64,000 nucleotides of DNA. Source: Nocardia crassostreae. GTDB taxonomy: Bacteria; Actinomycetota; Actinomycetes; Mycobacteriales; Mycobacteriaceae. Each line of letters opens with the position of its first letter. Positions within the stretch are counted from its first letter, which is position 1. Both the position numbers and the translations under genes were made by a program. Under the pieces are notes generated by a model. The model was given only the letters and a program-made list of their open reading frames with translations, did not search any database and was not told where the DNA came from. Below, in pieces: positions 32,959 through 42,139 of this stretch. Location of the stretch: contig NZ_BDCH01000008.1 in NCBI RefSeq assembly GCF_001613405.1, positions 21,200 through 85,199 on the forward strand, written 5' to 3'.

Positions 32959-33870
32959 TCAGGCGGCGGCGAGCGCGCGCAGGCCGTCGGCGCAGGCCGG
33001 GTACCGCGGTTTCCAGCCGAGTTCGGCCTTGGCCTTGGTGTTCGCGACGCGCAGGCTGGTGCCGGTCACGGTGTACATGTACGACATCGGGCGCAGCAGC
33101 CAGCGGGGCGCGGTGAACGGCTTGGGGGTGCCGAAGGTTTCGGCCAGCAGCCGGATGTGCGCGCCGAAGCCCAGCGGGCTGTCGTCCACGATGTTGTAGG
33201 CCGCGCCGGGGGTTCCGCCTTCGACCGCGAGCGCGACGGCGGTTCCGGCGTCGACGAGGTTCACCCACGGCAGCACCCGGTCGTCGTCGCGAACCGTCGG
33301 CAGCTGACGTTTACGCAGCATGCCGACCAGATTCTCGGTGTCGCCGGGGCCGTAGAAGAGTCCGTAGCGCAGGGAGATCCCTTCGATGCCGGGTGTATTC
33401 AGCATGAGTTCCTCCTTGACCCGCATGCCTTCCAGATGCGGCGCCACGGCGGGGTCGCCGCCGCTGCCGAACGGGTCGTTCTCGGTGAGGACGTGCGCGC
33501 CGAAGTCGCGGTAGCCGTAGCCGAACACCATGGATTCGGCGATCATTCGCCGCGCGCCGACGAGCCCGGTGGCCTCCATCAGATTGGCGGTGCCGGTGGT
33601 GCGCAGTGCGTTGGTGGCGTACATGTCCCGGTGGCGCATGGGCGCCTTGGCCAGGGCGGTCGCCGCGTGCACGACGGTGTCGATCCGCTGTCCTTCGACC
33701 GCGCGCAGCAGCTGATCGCGATTCATGAGGTCGGCGGTGATATCGGCGCTCGCGCCGCGGCCCAGGGCCAGGACGGTGTACACGTGTTGGCGTAGCGCCG
33801 CGGCGATGTGGTGGCCCAGGACTCCGCTCGCCCCGGCCAGCAGTACCTTTTTCGTATCGGTCATGTTCAT
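32959..33870 (-). CDS. NAD(P)-dependent epimerase/dehydratase (extended SDR)
   Basis: The 303-aa protein starts MNMTDTKKVLLAGASGVLGHHIAAALR, with a Rossmann GxxGxxG motif. It continues with typical extended-SDR segments (HAATALAKAP, GISLRYGLFYGPGDTENLVGML, AYNIVDDSPLGFGAH). The catalytic YxxxK is not obvious; VFGYGYRDFG occupies that region, so activity is uncertain. Start is ATG 33870 or 33864. It is divergent from pxpA over a 79-bp gap and upstream of the DUF2993-like gene. Confidence 0.82.
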   Translation of the reverse strand: MNMTDTKKVLLAGASGVLGHHIAAALRQHVYTVLALGRGASADITADLMNRDQLLRAVEGQRIDTVVHAATALAKAPMRHRDMYATNALRTTGTANLMEATGLVGARRMIAESMVFGYGYRDFGAHVLTENDPFGSGGDPAVAPHLEGMRVKEELMLNTPGIEGISLRYGLFYGPGDTENLVGMLRKRQLPTVRDDDRVLPWVNLVDAGTAVALAVEGGTPGAAYNIVDDSPLGFGAHIRLLAETFGTPKPFTAPRWLLRPMSYMYTVTGTSLRVANTKAKAELGWKPRYPACADGLRALAAA

Positions 33871-33949
33871 GGGACAGGTAATGCCCGCGGGACGTGACAT
33901 CACACCGTGTGACGCATGCCACAATGCAGGGCAGGAGCTGGGAGGGACG

Positions 33950-34702
33950 ATGAGCTTGGATCTGAACAGCGACCTGGGCGAGGGTTTCGGCGCGTGGACC
34001 ATGGGCGACGATGCCGCCATGCTGGACCTGGTGACCAGCGCCAATATCGCCTGCGGCTTCCACGCCGGGGATCCGTCGATCATGCGCCGCACCTGCGCGC
34101 TGGCCGTGGAGAAGGGCGTCCGCATCGGCGCGCACGTCGGCTATCGCGATCTGGCCGGTTTCGGCCGCCGGGCGCTGGCGGTGTCACCGGCCGAATTGCG
34201 GGACGAGACCCTGTACCAGATCGGCAGCCTGGACGGCTTCGCCCGCGCCGCCGGTGACCGGGTGCGCTGCGTGAAACCGCACGGGGCGCTCTATCACGCG
34301 GCCGCCGCGGACCGGGCGCTGGCGGATGCCCTGCTGACCGCCGTGCGCGAATTCGACAAGCGCCTGGTCCTGCTGGGTCCGGCGCACACCGAACTGGAGG
34401 CCGCCGCCCGCGAGGCCGGAATCCGGTTCTTCGCCGAGGGTTTCGCCGATCGGGCGTACACCTCCGAGGGCCTACTGGCGCCGCGCGGTCTGGCGGGCGC
34501 GGTGCTGGGCGCGGACGAGGCGGTGGCGCAGGCCCTGTCGATCGCCCGCTCCGGCAAGGCGGTCACGGTCGACGGCGGCACGGTGGCGGTCGCCGCCGCC
34601 AGCGTGTGCGTGCACGGCGATTCCCCCGCGGCCGTGGATATGGCCCGCCGGATTCGCGCCACCCTGGACGAGTCGCGAATCCCGTTGCGGCCCTTCATCT
34701 GA
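33950..34702 (+). CDS. pxpA: 5-oxoprolinase subunit A (LamB/YcsF family)
   Basis: PxpA, with PxpB and PxpC, hydrolyses 5-oxoproline (pyroglutamate) to glutamate using ATP. The 250-aa protein opens with the diagnostic LDLNSDLGEGFGAW and contains NIACGFHAGDPSIMRRT, GAHVGYRDLAGFGRR and KPHGALYH. ATG 33950 follows GGAGGGACG. It is the first gene of pxpABC, with only 10 bp to pxpB. Confidence 0.95.
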   Translation: MSLDLNSDLGEGFGAWTMGDDAAMLDLVTSANIACGFHAGDPSIMRRTCALAVEKGVRIGAHVGYRDLAGFGRRALAVSPAELRDETLYQIGSLDGFARAAGDRVRCVKPHGALYHAAAADRALADALLTAVREFDKRLVLLGPAHTELEAAAREAGIRFFAEGFADRAYTSEGLLAPRGLAGAVLGADEAVAQALSIARSGKAVTVDGGTVAVAAASVCVHGDSPAAVDMARRIRATLDESRIPLRPFI

Positions 34703-34712
34703 CGGATACGAG

Positions 34713-35453
34713 ATGAGCGATTCCGGAACCACTCCCGCCGCGGGCGATATTCGCCCGGCGGGCGATCGCGCGCTGCTGGTGATCCCGCCCCTGCGCGCCA
34801 TGCTGCCCGACCTGGTCGAAGCCTTGCACCCCCGGCCCGCCGGAGTGGTGGACGTGCTGCCCGCGGCCGAAACCGTGTTGATCACCCTGACCTCGCCCGC
34901 CGCGGCCGAGCCGGTGCGCAAACGGCTGGCCGCCCTGCTGGCTCGACTGGATTCGCAGGCCCGGGTAGCGACCGGCGCGCGGGGCCTGCCCGGGTGGCGG
35001 CCCTCGGCCGCCGATTATCCGGAGGAGACGGTGGGCGGCAATGGTTTCCACGGCGAACCCCTGGTGATTCCGGTCCGCTACGACGGCGCGGATCTGCCCG
35101 ATGTGGCCCGCCATCTCGGTTTGACGACGGCCGAGGTGATCGCCCAGCACACGGGGACCGAATGGCGTTGCGCCTTTGTGGGTTTCGCCCCGGGTTTCGG
35201 ATATCTGGAATCCGCCGACGGCCGCCTGACGGTCCCCCGGCGCACGCAGTCCCGCACCGCCATCCCCGCGGGCGCGGTCGCCCTGGCCGGTGGCTATTCG
35301 GCCGTGTACCCCCGCAGCAGTCCCGGTGGCTGGCAGCTCATCGGCACCACCGAACTGGCCATGTGGGATGTCGAGCGCGATCCACCCGCCTTGGTACGAG
35401 CGGGAACTCGCGTCCGCTTCGTGGATGCCGGGACGTCGGGGGTGACGTCGTGA
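34713..35453 (+). CDS. pxpB: 5-oxoprolinase subunit B (KipI family)
   Basis: The 246-aa protein matches the allophanate-hydrolase-subunit-1/KipI fold: GDRALLV near the N-terminus, PVRYDGADLPDVARHLGLT and the signature FVGFAPGFGYLESADGRLTVPRR, then PAGAVALAGGYSAVYPRSSPGGW. It forms a complex with PxpC. Its stop overlaps the pxpC GTG (GTGA). Confidence 0.94.
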   Translation: MSDSGTTPAAGDIRPAGDRALLVIPPLRAMLPDLVEALHPRPAGVVDVLPAAETVLITLTSPAAAEPVRKRLAALLARLDSQARVATGARGLPGWRPSAADYPEETVGGNGFHGEPLVIPVRYDGADLPDVARHLGLTTAEVIAQHTGTEWRCAFVGFAPGFGYLESADGRLTVPRRTQSRTAIPAGAVALAGGYSAVYPRSSPGGWQLIGTTELAMWDVERDPPALVRAGTRVRFVDAGTSGVTS

Positions 35454-36307
35454 TCCGGGTGGAGCGCGTGGGTCCCCTGGCCACCATTCAGGATCTGGGC
35501 CGTCCCGGCTGGTTCGACTCCGGAATGGGAACGGCGGGCGCGGCGGATCGCGGATCGCTGCGCCTGGCCAACCGCCTGGTTGGGAATCCGGAGGGCGCGG
35601 CGGCCATCGAGGCGCTGCTGGGCGGTCTGGAACTGCTCGCCGAGCGCCATCTCACCCTCGCGGTCGCCGGCGCGTCCGCCCCCGCCGCCGTCGACGGCTG
35701 CCCGGTCGGCGCGGCCAGCGTCCTGGAACTCGAACCGGGCCAACGCCTTCGGCTGGGTCTGGCCGCCACCGGGCTGCGCACCTATATCGCGGTCCGGGGC
35801 GGTATTGACGTGCCGCCGGTGCTCGGTTCGCGCAGCCTGGACACCATGTCCGGTATCGGCCCGCGACCGCTGCGCTCGGGCGATCTGCTCCCGGTCGGCG
35901 CGCCGCCGCGCGAGTATCCGATCGTGGATGTGGCCCCGGTGGCCGCGCCCGTGGGCGGACGCCTCACCATCCGGGTGATTGCGGGCCCGCGCGCCGACTG
36001 GTTCGCGAATACCGCGGTCCTGTTCGAGGGAGAATGGACGATCTCCTCCGAGACCGACCGCATCGGCGCCCGCCTGGATCGCCGCGGCGGCCCGCCGCTG
36101 TGCCGCCGCGATACCGGTGAATTGCCCACGGAGGGTATGGCGCTGGGCTCCATCCAGGTACCGCCCAGCGGGCAGCCGGTGGTCTTCCTGGCCGACCATC
36201 CCATTACCGGCGGCTATCCGGTGATCGGGGTGGTGGTCGACGCGGATGTGGACCTGGTCGCGCAGGCCTGCCCGGGTCAGGCGCTGCGCTTCCGCCCGTA
36301 CCGCTGA
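35450..36307 (+). CDS. pxpC: 5-oxoprolinase subunit C (KipA family)
   Basis: The 285-aa protein has the biotin-dependent-carboxylase-like KipA motifs VGPLATIQDLGRPGW, GTAGAADRGSLRLANRLVGNPEGAAAIE, YIAVRGGIDVPPVLGSRSLDTMSG and the C-terminal GMALGSIQVPPSGQPVVFLADHPITGGYPVIG. GTG 35450 overlaps the pxpB stop. It converges on the DUF4185 gene with 2 bp between stops. Confidence 0.94.
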   Translation: MIRVERVGPLATIQDLGRPGWFDSGMGTAGAADRGSLRLANRLVGNPEGAAAIEALLGGLELLAERHLTLAVAGASAPAAVDGCPVGAASVLELEPGQRLRLGLAATGLRTYIAVRGGIDVPPVLGSRSLDTMSGIGPRPLRSGDLLPVGAPPREYPIVDVAPVAAPVGGRLTIRVIAGPRADWFANTAVLFEGEWTISSETDRIGARLDRRGGPPLCRRDTGELPTEGMALGSIQVPPSGQPVVFLADHPITGGYPVIGVVVDADVDLVAQACPGQALRFRPYR

Positions 36308-36309
36308 AC

Positions 36310-37959
36310 TCAGCGGCCCGGATTCACCACCGCGTGCATGAGGTAGACGTTGTAGGTCGCCCAGTGCGACATGGTGAAGTACAGATCGGTGCCGGTGGAC
36401 CACGGATGGATGAAGCCGCCGTAGGACGACGGATAGTCCGAGGTGTCGATGAGCGCGACCGGTTCGGTCCAGGCGCTCTGCGGTGAGGTGGCGGTGCGCA
36501 GCACGAATTCATTGCGCTGCAGGTCGAGATAGACCATCTGCCACAGCCCGCTGGACTGGTCGAAGCGGACCGAGAGCTCGCTGGCGGTGCCGGAAATCAG
36601 TGGGGTGGCGAACAATTCGCTCGGCCCGACCGCCGGAATCCAGGCGCCGGAGACCCAGTACTGATACGCGGACTTGTTGAGCACCTGGTCGGCTGGCACC
36701 CGGGCCAGGCCGATGGTGCCGAAGCGGCCGTTCGGGGTGCCGAACATGTACACATAGCCCTCGTGCGGGACCATGCTGGTCACCTGGAAGCGGCTCAGCC
36801 CGAAGAAGTTGTCCCAGCGCGCCCATTGGGATTTGGTCCAGGTGCGGCCGTCGTCGTCGGACCAGGCGAGGCCGCCGAGGTAGGTCCACCACATGCCGGG
36901 CTGGTAGCGGCTCCACCGGTTGATGGACATATAGCTGAGGTACTGGCGGCCATTGAGGGTGAAACCCGAGGTCGGGATGGTGGTGATCTCGAAGTTGTCG
37001 ACCTTGCGGCTGTCCAGGATCTCGGCCGCGTGGCAGCGGCTGTTCTGCACGAAGGTGTCGAGGGTGAGCCCGTCGCTCAGATCCCGGTCGGTGCTGTAGG
37101 CGATGGTATTGCTGCGCCAGTCCTGATCGCCGTTGCCCGCGCCCGGGAACTGCCAGCCCTTGCCGAAGGTGTCGCCGAAGACCACGGCCAGCTCACCGGG
37201 CTTGTTCTCCCAGAACAGGCCGAGATCGGTGCCGTCCACCGACCAGCGCATATCGGTGCGATTGGTGGAGCCGTGCCCGGTGACCTGATTGACCAGGCGC
37301 ACCGATTCGACGGCGGGCGGCACGGGAGCCGGTGCGGCGGGAGCGAATTCGGGCAGTTGAATGGCGAGCGGCGGCGCGGGCTGCGGTTCCGGGAATTCCC
37401 CGCCCGGCACCGGGACCGGGACGATCTCGGTCTGCGGGACGAGTTCGGCGGTGCGCGGCGGCAGCGGGCCGTCGGCGCCCGCGCCACTGGGTTCGGAGGT
37501 GGGGAACGGCGGTTCGGTGACGGCCGGTGCGGTCGTGGCGGTGACCGGTGCCGTGGACGGATCACCTTCCGGCAGTGTGGTTTCCGGGACCGGATTGGGA
37601 ATGTCGCGAATATCCGGGCAGGGATTGCGGCACGGATCGGCCGGGAGCGGCTCCGGTTCGATGCGGGTGTTGTCCGGGAGCGGGCCGGGTACCTCGACGG
37701 GAACGAATTCCGGTACGGGATAAGGGATTCGAATGGTCGGATCGGGCTGTGGTTGCGCCTGCACCGGTCTGGTGTCGCGATCGCGATAGAGCGGATCGAA
37801 TCCGAATTCTCCGCAATCGTTCACCGGCGGCACCCACGCGGCCTCTTCGGCCCCACTGCGAATGGCGGGCAGCAGGACGGCGCCGACGGTGAGGACGCCG
37901 GAGATGACCAGTGCGGCACGGATTCCGGGGCTTCCGGGGCGCGGCGTGTCGGCGAGCAT
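36310..37959 (-). CDS. Secreted/anchored DUF4185 protein, possible D-arabinan hydrolase
   Basis: The 549-aa protein has an N-terminal membrane segment (ALVISGVLTVGAVLLPAI), a Pro/Glu-rich linker to about residue 215 (PDPTIRIPYPVPEFVPVEVPG...), and a C-terminal DUF4185 domain: TDMRWSVDGTDLGLFWENKPGELAVVFGDTFGKGW, five-bladed propeller-like WSDDDGRTWTKS, YVYMFGTPNGRFGTIGLARV. Some DUF4185 proteins are endo-D-arabinanases (GH183) acting on arabinogalactan; applying that here is inference. Start ATG 37959, with GTG 37968 as an alternative. It follows the MFS gene by 13 bp. Confidence 0.82.
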   Translation of the reverse strand: MLADTPRPGSPGIRAALVISGVLTVGAVLLPAIRSGAEEAAWVPPVNDCGEFGFDPLYRDRDTRPVQAQPQPDPTIRIPYPVPEFVPVEVPGPLPDNTRIEPEPLPADPCRNPCPDIRDIPNPVPETTLPEGDPSTAPVTATTAPAVTEPPFPTSEPSGAGADGPLPPRTAELVPQTEIVPVPVPGGEFPEPQPAPPLAIQLPEFAPAAPAPVPPAVESVRLVNQVTGHGSTNRTDMRWSVDGTDLGLFWENKPGELAVVFGDTFGKGWQFPGAGNGDQDWRSNTIAYSTDRDLSDGLTLDTFVQNSRCHAAEILDSRKVDNFEITTIPTSGFTLNGRQYLSYMSINRWSRYQPGMWWTYLGGLAWSDDDGRTWTKSQWARWDNFFGLSRFQVTSMVPHEGYVYMFGTPNGRFGTIGLARVPADQVLNKSAYQYWVSGAWIPAVGPSELFATPLISGTASELSVRFDQSSGLWQMVYLDLQRNEFVLRTATSPQSAWTEPVALIDTSDYPSSYGGFIHPWSTGTDLYFTMSHWATYNVYLMHAVVNPGR

Positions 37960-37972
37960 CGCCCTCACCGTA

Positions 37973-39334
37973 TCAGCGCTCGGCGTGGCGGCGAGTGTTG
38001 AGCGCGATGGCGGCGATACCGATCGCGTAAATTCCGGCGGCGGCGACCACCACGCCCGGTGAGCGCCCGTCGGCGGGTATCCACAGCGCGGTGCCCGCCA
38101 GCGCCAGCACATAGGTGATGTTGAAGACGGTGTCCTGGAGGGCGAAGACCTGACCGCGATGGCCGTCGTCGATATCGATCTGCATGGCCGCGTCACCGGT
38201 GAGCTTGATGGTCTGCCCGGCCAGGCCCAGCAGGAAGGCGGCCGCGAGCAGCAGCAGTTCCGCGCGCCGCTCGGCGGCGCCGGTGGCGATGGTGACCGGT
38301 GTGACCAGGGCCAGTTGCACCACGATCGCGGCGATCAGCCCGGCCACCACGGTCCGGGAGCGGCCCAGGCGTGGAATCAGGAAGGGCGCCACCACCGCCG
38401 CGGCGAGAATGCCCGCCCCGGTGGCGGTAATGGCGACGCCGAACCGGGCAATGCTGTCCGCCCCGTCGCCGCGGCGCAGCACCAGCACCATGAGCAGGGT
38501 GTCGGCGCCGAAAACCATGCGATGCGCGCCGATTCCGAGCATGGCCGTGGTCACCTCGCGTGAGTGCCAGGCTGCGGTCGCGCCCTCCCGCAGTCCGGCG
38601 GCGACGGCGCGCACCGAGCCGCGGGTGCGCTCGGCGAGTTCGGGACCCAGGGCCCGGGACCGGAACCCGGCGCTCGCGATTCCGCCCAGGATCGATCCGG
38701 ACGCGGCGGCCGCCACGGCCACCGCGGAGCCGAGATCACCCGCGCCGATCAGCCCGATAATGCCGAAGGCCAGGCTGGCGCCGACAATGGCGCAGCCCGA
38801 GGCCACGGTGGCCAGCACCGAATTCATGGGCACCAGCCAGCGCTGCGCGATCACCTTGGGCAGGGCGGCCGAGACGCCCGCGCCCACGAATCGCGAGATG
38901 CCGACCACCGCCAGGGCCAGCGCCAGCAGCGGACCGGAGGGGATTCCCGCCAGCAGTCCGATCGCGGCCACGCCGATGAGCAGGGCGCGCAGCAGATTCG
39001 CCACCAGCAGCACCAGGCGCCGATCCCAGCGATCCAGCAGCGCCCCGGCATAGGGCCCGATGATCGAATACGGCAGCAGCAGCGCCGCGAAGCCGCCCGC
39101 GATGGCCAGCGGATCGGTCTCGCGTTCCGGATTGAACAGGATGGCCCCGGACAGGGCGGCCTGGAACATGCCGTCGCCGAACTGCCCGGCGAAGCGCACG
39201 ATGCTCAGCCGCAGGGCGCCGGGATTCTCGCGCAGCCCGGTGCGCAGGGTGGACAGTGCGCTGCGCAGGCGCGGACCGGTGGGCACGGGCCGGGTATCCG
39301 GTTCGGGGAGTGGTTCCGCCGCGGGCGTGTTCAC
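37973..39334 (-). CDS. MFS transporter
   Basis: The 453-aa protein has about 12 hydrophobic segments and MFS-like loops, such as GPYAGALLDRWDRRLVLLVANLLRALLIG after helices 2-3 and LGLAGQTIKLTGDAAMQIDIDDGHRGQVFALQD late in the protein. It resembles the MFS_3/enterobactin-exporter-like group; substrate is unknown. GTG 39334 overlaps the Nudix stop (GTGA), indicating coupled translation. The long frame upstream of the GTG is a shadow. Confidence 0.88.
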   Translation of the reverse strand: MNTPAAEPLPEPDTRPVPTGPRLRSALSTLRTGLRENPGALRLSIVRFAGQFGDGMFQAALSGAILFNPERETDPLAIAGGFAALLLPYSIIGPYAGALLDRWDRRLVLLVANLLRALLIGVAAIGLLAGIPSGPLLALALAVVGISRFVGAGVSAALPKVIAQRWLVPMNSVLATVASGCAIVGASLAFGIIGLIGAGDLGSAVAVAAAASGSILGGIASAGFRSRALGPELAERTRGSVRAVAAGLREGATAAWHSREVTTAMLGIGAHRMVFGADTLLMVLVLRRGDGADSIARFGVAITATGAGILAAAVVAPFLIPRLGRSRTVVAGLIAAIVVQLALVTPVTIATGAAERRAELLLLAAAFLLGLAGQTIKLTGDAAMQIDIDDGHRGQVFALQDTVFNITYVLALAGTALWIPADGRSPGVVVAAAGIYAIGIAAIALNTRRHAER

Positions 39335-39726
39335 CGCGCCGGATGCGTGGTCACCAGGGCGAAGACCGCGGCGCGCATATCGTCGGCCATGGGCAGACTG
39401 TCCACGCCGTCGGCGTCGATCCACTGGAATTCGTCGTGCTCCCCCGGCGCCAGCAACACCTCCCCCGGTTCCACCTCCACCACGAAGCTGTATTTGCGCA
39501 CCCGGGATTTGGTGCGGGTGGCGTAGTCGAAACCACCCAGCACATCGGTGATGCGGCGCACCCGCAGCCCGGTTTCCTCGAACAGTTCCCGTTCCACACA
39601 GTCGGCGAAGGTCTCGCCGGATTCCACTCCGCCGCCGGGCAGTTCGTACATACCCCCGTGGTAGTCGTCGGCGACACGCCGCACGACCAGGAGTTTCCCC
39701 CCGCGGAATACGGCTACGCCCACCAC
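39331..39726 (-). CDS. Nudix hydrolase, apparently frameshifted near its N-terminus
   Basis: The frame from GTG 39726 (131 aa) holds a complete Nudix box (GGVESGETFADCVERELFEETGL). No Shine-Dalgarno precedes this GTG. Instead, ATG 39802 with GGAGGAGG upstream opens a frame (MRPEVLAGIEREL...) that would run straight into ISHFVVGVAVFRGG if one G were missing from the five-G run (minus strand) at 39739-39743. The natural gene is therefore probably 39331-39802 (156 aa) with a one-base insertion here. It overlaps the MFS gene downstream. Confidence 0.8.
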   Translation of the reverse strand: MVGVAVFRGGKLLVVRRVADDYHGGMYELPGGGVESGETFADCVERELFEETGLRVRRITDVLGGFDYATRTKSRVRKYSFVVEVEPGEVLLAPGEHDEFQWIDADGVDSLPMADDMRAAVFALVTTHPAR

Positions 39727-40059
39727 GAAGTGGCTGATCCCCCTCGCTGCTGGCCTGCTGCCGGAGTTCGCGTTCGATGCCCGCGAGTACCTCGGGTCGC
39801 ATCCCCCTGCCCTCCTCCGGTTTCACTTGCGGCCCATCATGATACGGTCGCCGACCGGTCGCCACCGGGGGAGCGACACGCACCGATTCCGGTCGCCGGG
39901 TGATTGCCCGCCGCCGAGGGCGGTAGCGAACTGCCTGGTCGGCGGCGTGCGAGGCGGTTCTGCCCGCACGTTAGAATTTACCGGGAATTCAGGTTGACCC
40001 CCGGGAAGTGCCCCTACCCTGGATTCTGATCGGTGCTCGCCGGTGAGAGGAGTACGGCG

Positions 40060-40839
40060 GTGTCCACGCTCACGACACCACACATCGATATCCATCGTGC
40101 CGGCGACCGCATGAAAACCCGTGTGGCATGGCTGGATTCGAAGCATTCGTTCTCCTTCGGGGAACATTACGATCCCGACAACACCCATCACGGCCTGCTT
40201 CTGGTGAACAACGAGGACATCGTGCTGCCCGGTGAGGGATTCGAAACCCATCCGCATCGGGATATGGAGATCGTCACCTGGGTCCTGAGCGGCAGCCTGG
40301 TGCATCAGGATTCGCTGGGTCACAGCGGGGTCATCTATCCGGGCCTGGCGCAGCGCATGAGCGCTGGCACCGGAATCCTGCATTCGGAGAAGAATGATTC
40401 CTGGCGGATCAGCACGGCGCCCGAGCACGAGGAGCCGGTGCATTTCGTCCAGATGTGGGTGGTGCCGGACGAACCCGGCCTGACGCCCGGCTATCAGCAG
40501 TTGGAGATCGACGACGAATTGGCCGGTGGCGGGCTGGTGACGGTGGCCTCCGGGCTGCCCCGCTATCGCGACCGGACGGCCATCGCCATCAACAGCAGTC
40601 ATTCCGCCCTGCACGTGGCGCGCATGGCGGGTCCGGCCGAGCCGTCGGAGGTGCGGTTGCCCGAGGCGCCGTACCTGCATGTGTTCGTGGCGCACGGCGA
40701 GGTCGAGATGGAGGGTGTGGGGACGCTCTACGAGGGTGATGCGGTGCGCATGGTCCGCAGCGGCGGACAGCGCGTGACCGCGAATCTGCCGTCGGAAATC
40801 CTGGTGTGGGAGATGCACGCGCGCCTCGGTGGTCAATAG
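40060..40839 (+). CDS. Pirin family protein
   Basis: The 259-aa bicupin protein carries pirin metal ligands H64 and H66 in FETHPHRDMEIVTWVLSGSLVHQDSLGHSG, and H108/E110 in GTGILHSEKN. Bacterial pirins include quercetinase-like dioxygenases and regulators, so no substrate can be named. GTG 40060 follows GAGAGGAG; GTG 40033 is in frame but has no ribosome-binding site. It is divergent from the Nudix/MFS/DUF4185 genes. Confidence 0.9.
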   Translation: MSTLTTPHIDIHRAGDRMKTRVAWLDSKHSFSFGEHYDPDNTHHGLLLVNNEDIVLPGEGFETHPHRDMEIVTWVLSGSLVHQDSLGHSGVIYPGLAQRMSAGTGILHSEKNDSWRISTAPEHEEPVHFVQMWVVPDEPGLTPGYQQLEIDDELAGGGLVTVASGLPRYRDRTAIAINSSHSALHVARMAGPAEPSEVRLPEAPYLHVFVAHGEVEMEGVGTLYEGDAVRMVRSGGQRVTANLPSEILVWEMHARLGGQ

Positions 40840-40964
40840 TCCGGGCGGGGCAATAGCATCTACAGCGATTCGTGATGAACGCAGCTTTTGGGACGAATCG
40901 GGCACGTTAACGGTTCGTTCGCACGTTCGCGATACCGGGAGCACCACCGACGGAAGGACCCCGC

Positions 40965-41462
40965 ATGTCGTATCCGCCACCGCCCTCCGGCCAGTACGGC
41001 GAGTATCCGGCCCCGCCGCCCGGCGGCTATCCCCCACCCGGCGCGCCCGGCGGTCAGCAGTACTGGCAGGAGTCCCCGAAGGGTAAGGGTCTCGCGATCA
41101 CCGCCCTGGTGCTCGGCATCCTGGCGCTGCTGAGCTTCTGGACCATTCTGGGCGGGATTCTCTTCGGGCTGTTCGCTCTCATCTTCGGCATCATCGCCAT
41201 GGTGAAGGCCAAGTCCGGCACCGCCGGAGGTTTCGGCATGGCGCTCACCGGTCTCATTCTCGGCCTTCTGGGCCTGGTGGGCTCGGTCACCTTCCTCATT
41301 GTCGGCTGGAGCATCTTCGAGGAGACCGGCGGCAAGGACTTCATCGAATGCGTCAGCAATGCGGGCAATGATCAGGCCAAACTCGATCAGTGTGAGCGCG
41401 ATTGGAATCAGCGCGTGGAGGACAAGTTCAGCATTACGCTGACACCCCAGCCCACCAACTGA
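40965..41462 (+). CDS. DUF4190 membrane protein
   Basis: The 165-aa protein has a Pro/Gly/Tyr-rich cytoplasmic N-terminus (YPPPPSGQYGEYPAPPPGGYPPPG), two or three hydrophobic stretches (ITALVLGILALLSFWTILGGILFGLFALIFGIIAMV and MALTGLILGLLGLVGSVTFLIVG) and a soluble tail. This is the DUF4190 layout; function is unknown. GGAAGG precedes the ATG. It is followed by a strong terminator. Confidence 0.85.
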   Translation: MSYPPPPSGQYGEYPAPPPGGYPPPGAPGGQQYWQESPKGKGLAITALVLGILALLSFWTILGGILFGLFALIFGIIAMVKAKSGTAGGFGMALTGLILGLLGLVGSVTFLIVGWSIFEETGGKDFIECVSNAGNDQAKLDQCERDWNQRVEDKFSITLTPQPTN

Positions 41463-41470
41463 GTGATAGG

Positions 41471-41516
41471 GGGTGTGGGGGCCGGCTGATTGGGAAGCCC
41501 CCACACCCTTTCTCTT
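41471..41516 (+). terminator. Rho-independent terminator after the DUF4190 gene
   Basis: GGGTGTGGGGGC (41471-41482) pairs perfectly with GCCCCCACACCC (41497-41508) around a 14-nt loop and is followed by TTTCTCTT. It lies 8 bp after the stop codon. Confidence 0.9.
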
Positions 41517-41552
41517 CGGGGGTTGGGCGGTGCCCCCTAGAGCTGGTGCCCC

Positions 41553-42050
41553 CTAGAGCTTCGGCGCTCCCAACGCCTCGGTGCGGGTCGCCCGGCAGAC
41601 CCGGGTGGCGGCCACCACTTCCGCGAGCTCGGGCCGGAAGTCCCCCTCCGGCGGGCAGATCCAGAGTCGGTATCCGCTGTGCTCATCGGTCGGTGACGGC
41701 AGCACGATGTGGCTACCGGGCAGCGCCACCGCGGCGCAGTCGCGGAACAGATCGGCGAACAAGGCCACGTCGAGATAGGACCCGTCGGTCGGCCCGGTCA
41801 GGAAGGTCCAGCGGTGCGAGCGCGGATGGGCGATCACCGGACCGCAGCGATGCAGGCTCTTCAGGTGGTCGCGGACCCGTGCTCCGATATCGGCGGGCAT
41901 GGTGACCGCCCCGACCGCGCCGACCTCGAGCATGATCCGCCCGAGCTGGGAGTCGACGACCCCGTACAGGCCGTGCTCCTTGCGGTAGCGTCGGCAGCGG
42001 GCCAGCGCTTCCTGGGTTTCGGTGTACGAGGATGGGTCCAGCGCGCTCAT
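41553..42050 (-). CDS. Hypothetical protein divergent from the XRE/DUF397 pair
   Basis: The 165-aa soluble protein (MSALDPSSYTETQEALARCRRYRKEHGLYGVVDSQLGRIM...) has no signal or membrane span. RSHRWTFLTGPTD, LPGSHIVLPSPTDEHSGYRLWICPPEG is weakly reminiscent of the N-terminal domain of bifunctional primase-polymerases and of small proteins found beside WhiJ-type regulators in streptomycetes; I cannot settle this. AGGAGG precedes ATG 42050. The 89-bp divergent gap suggests control by the neighbouring regulator. Confidence 0.65.
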   Translation of the reverse strand: MSALDPSSYTETQEALARCRRYRKEHGLYGVVDSQLGRIMLEVGAVGAVTMPADIGARVRDHLKSLHRCGPVIAHPRSHRWTFLTGPTDGSYLDVALFADLFRDCAAVALPGSHIVLPSPTDEHSGYRLWICPPEGDFRPELAEVVAATRVCRATRTEALGAPKL

Positions 42051-42139
42051 GGCGAACCTCCTGCTACCGACCCTATTCTCCGGCAATCGGTATGACAATA
42101 GTCACACGCCAGCGAATTATCGGCGTAGAGTCAGCAGTC

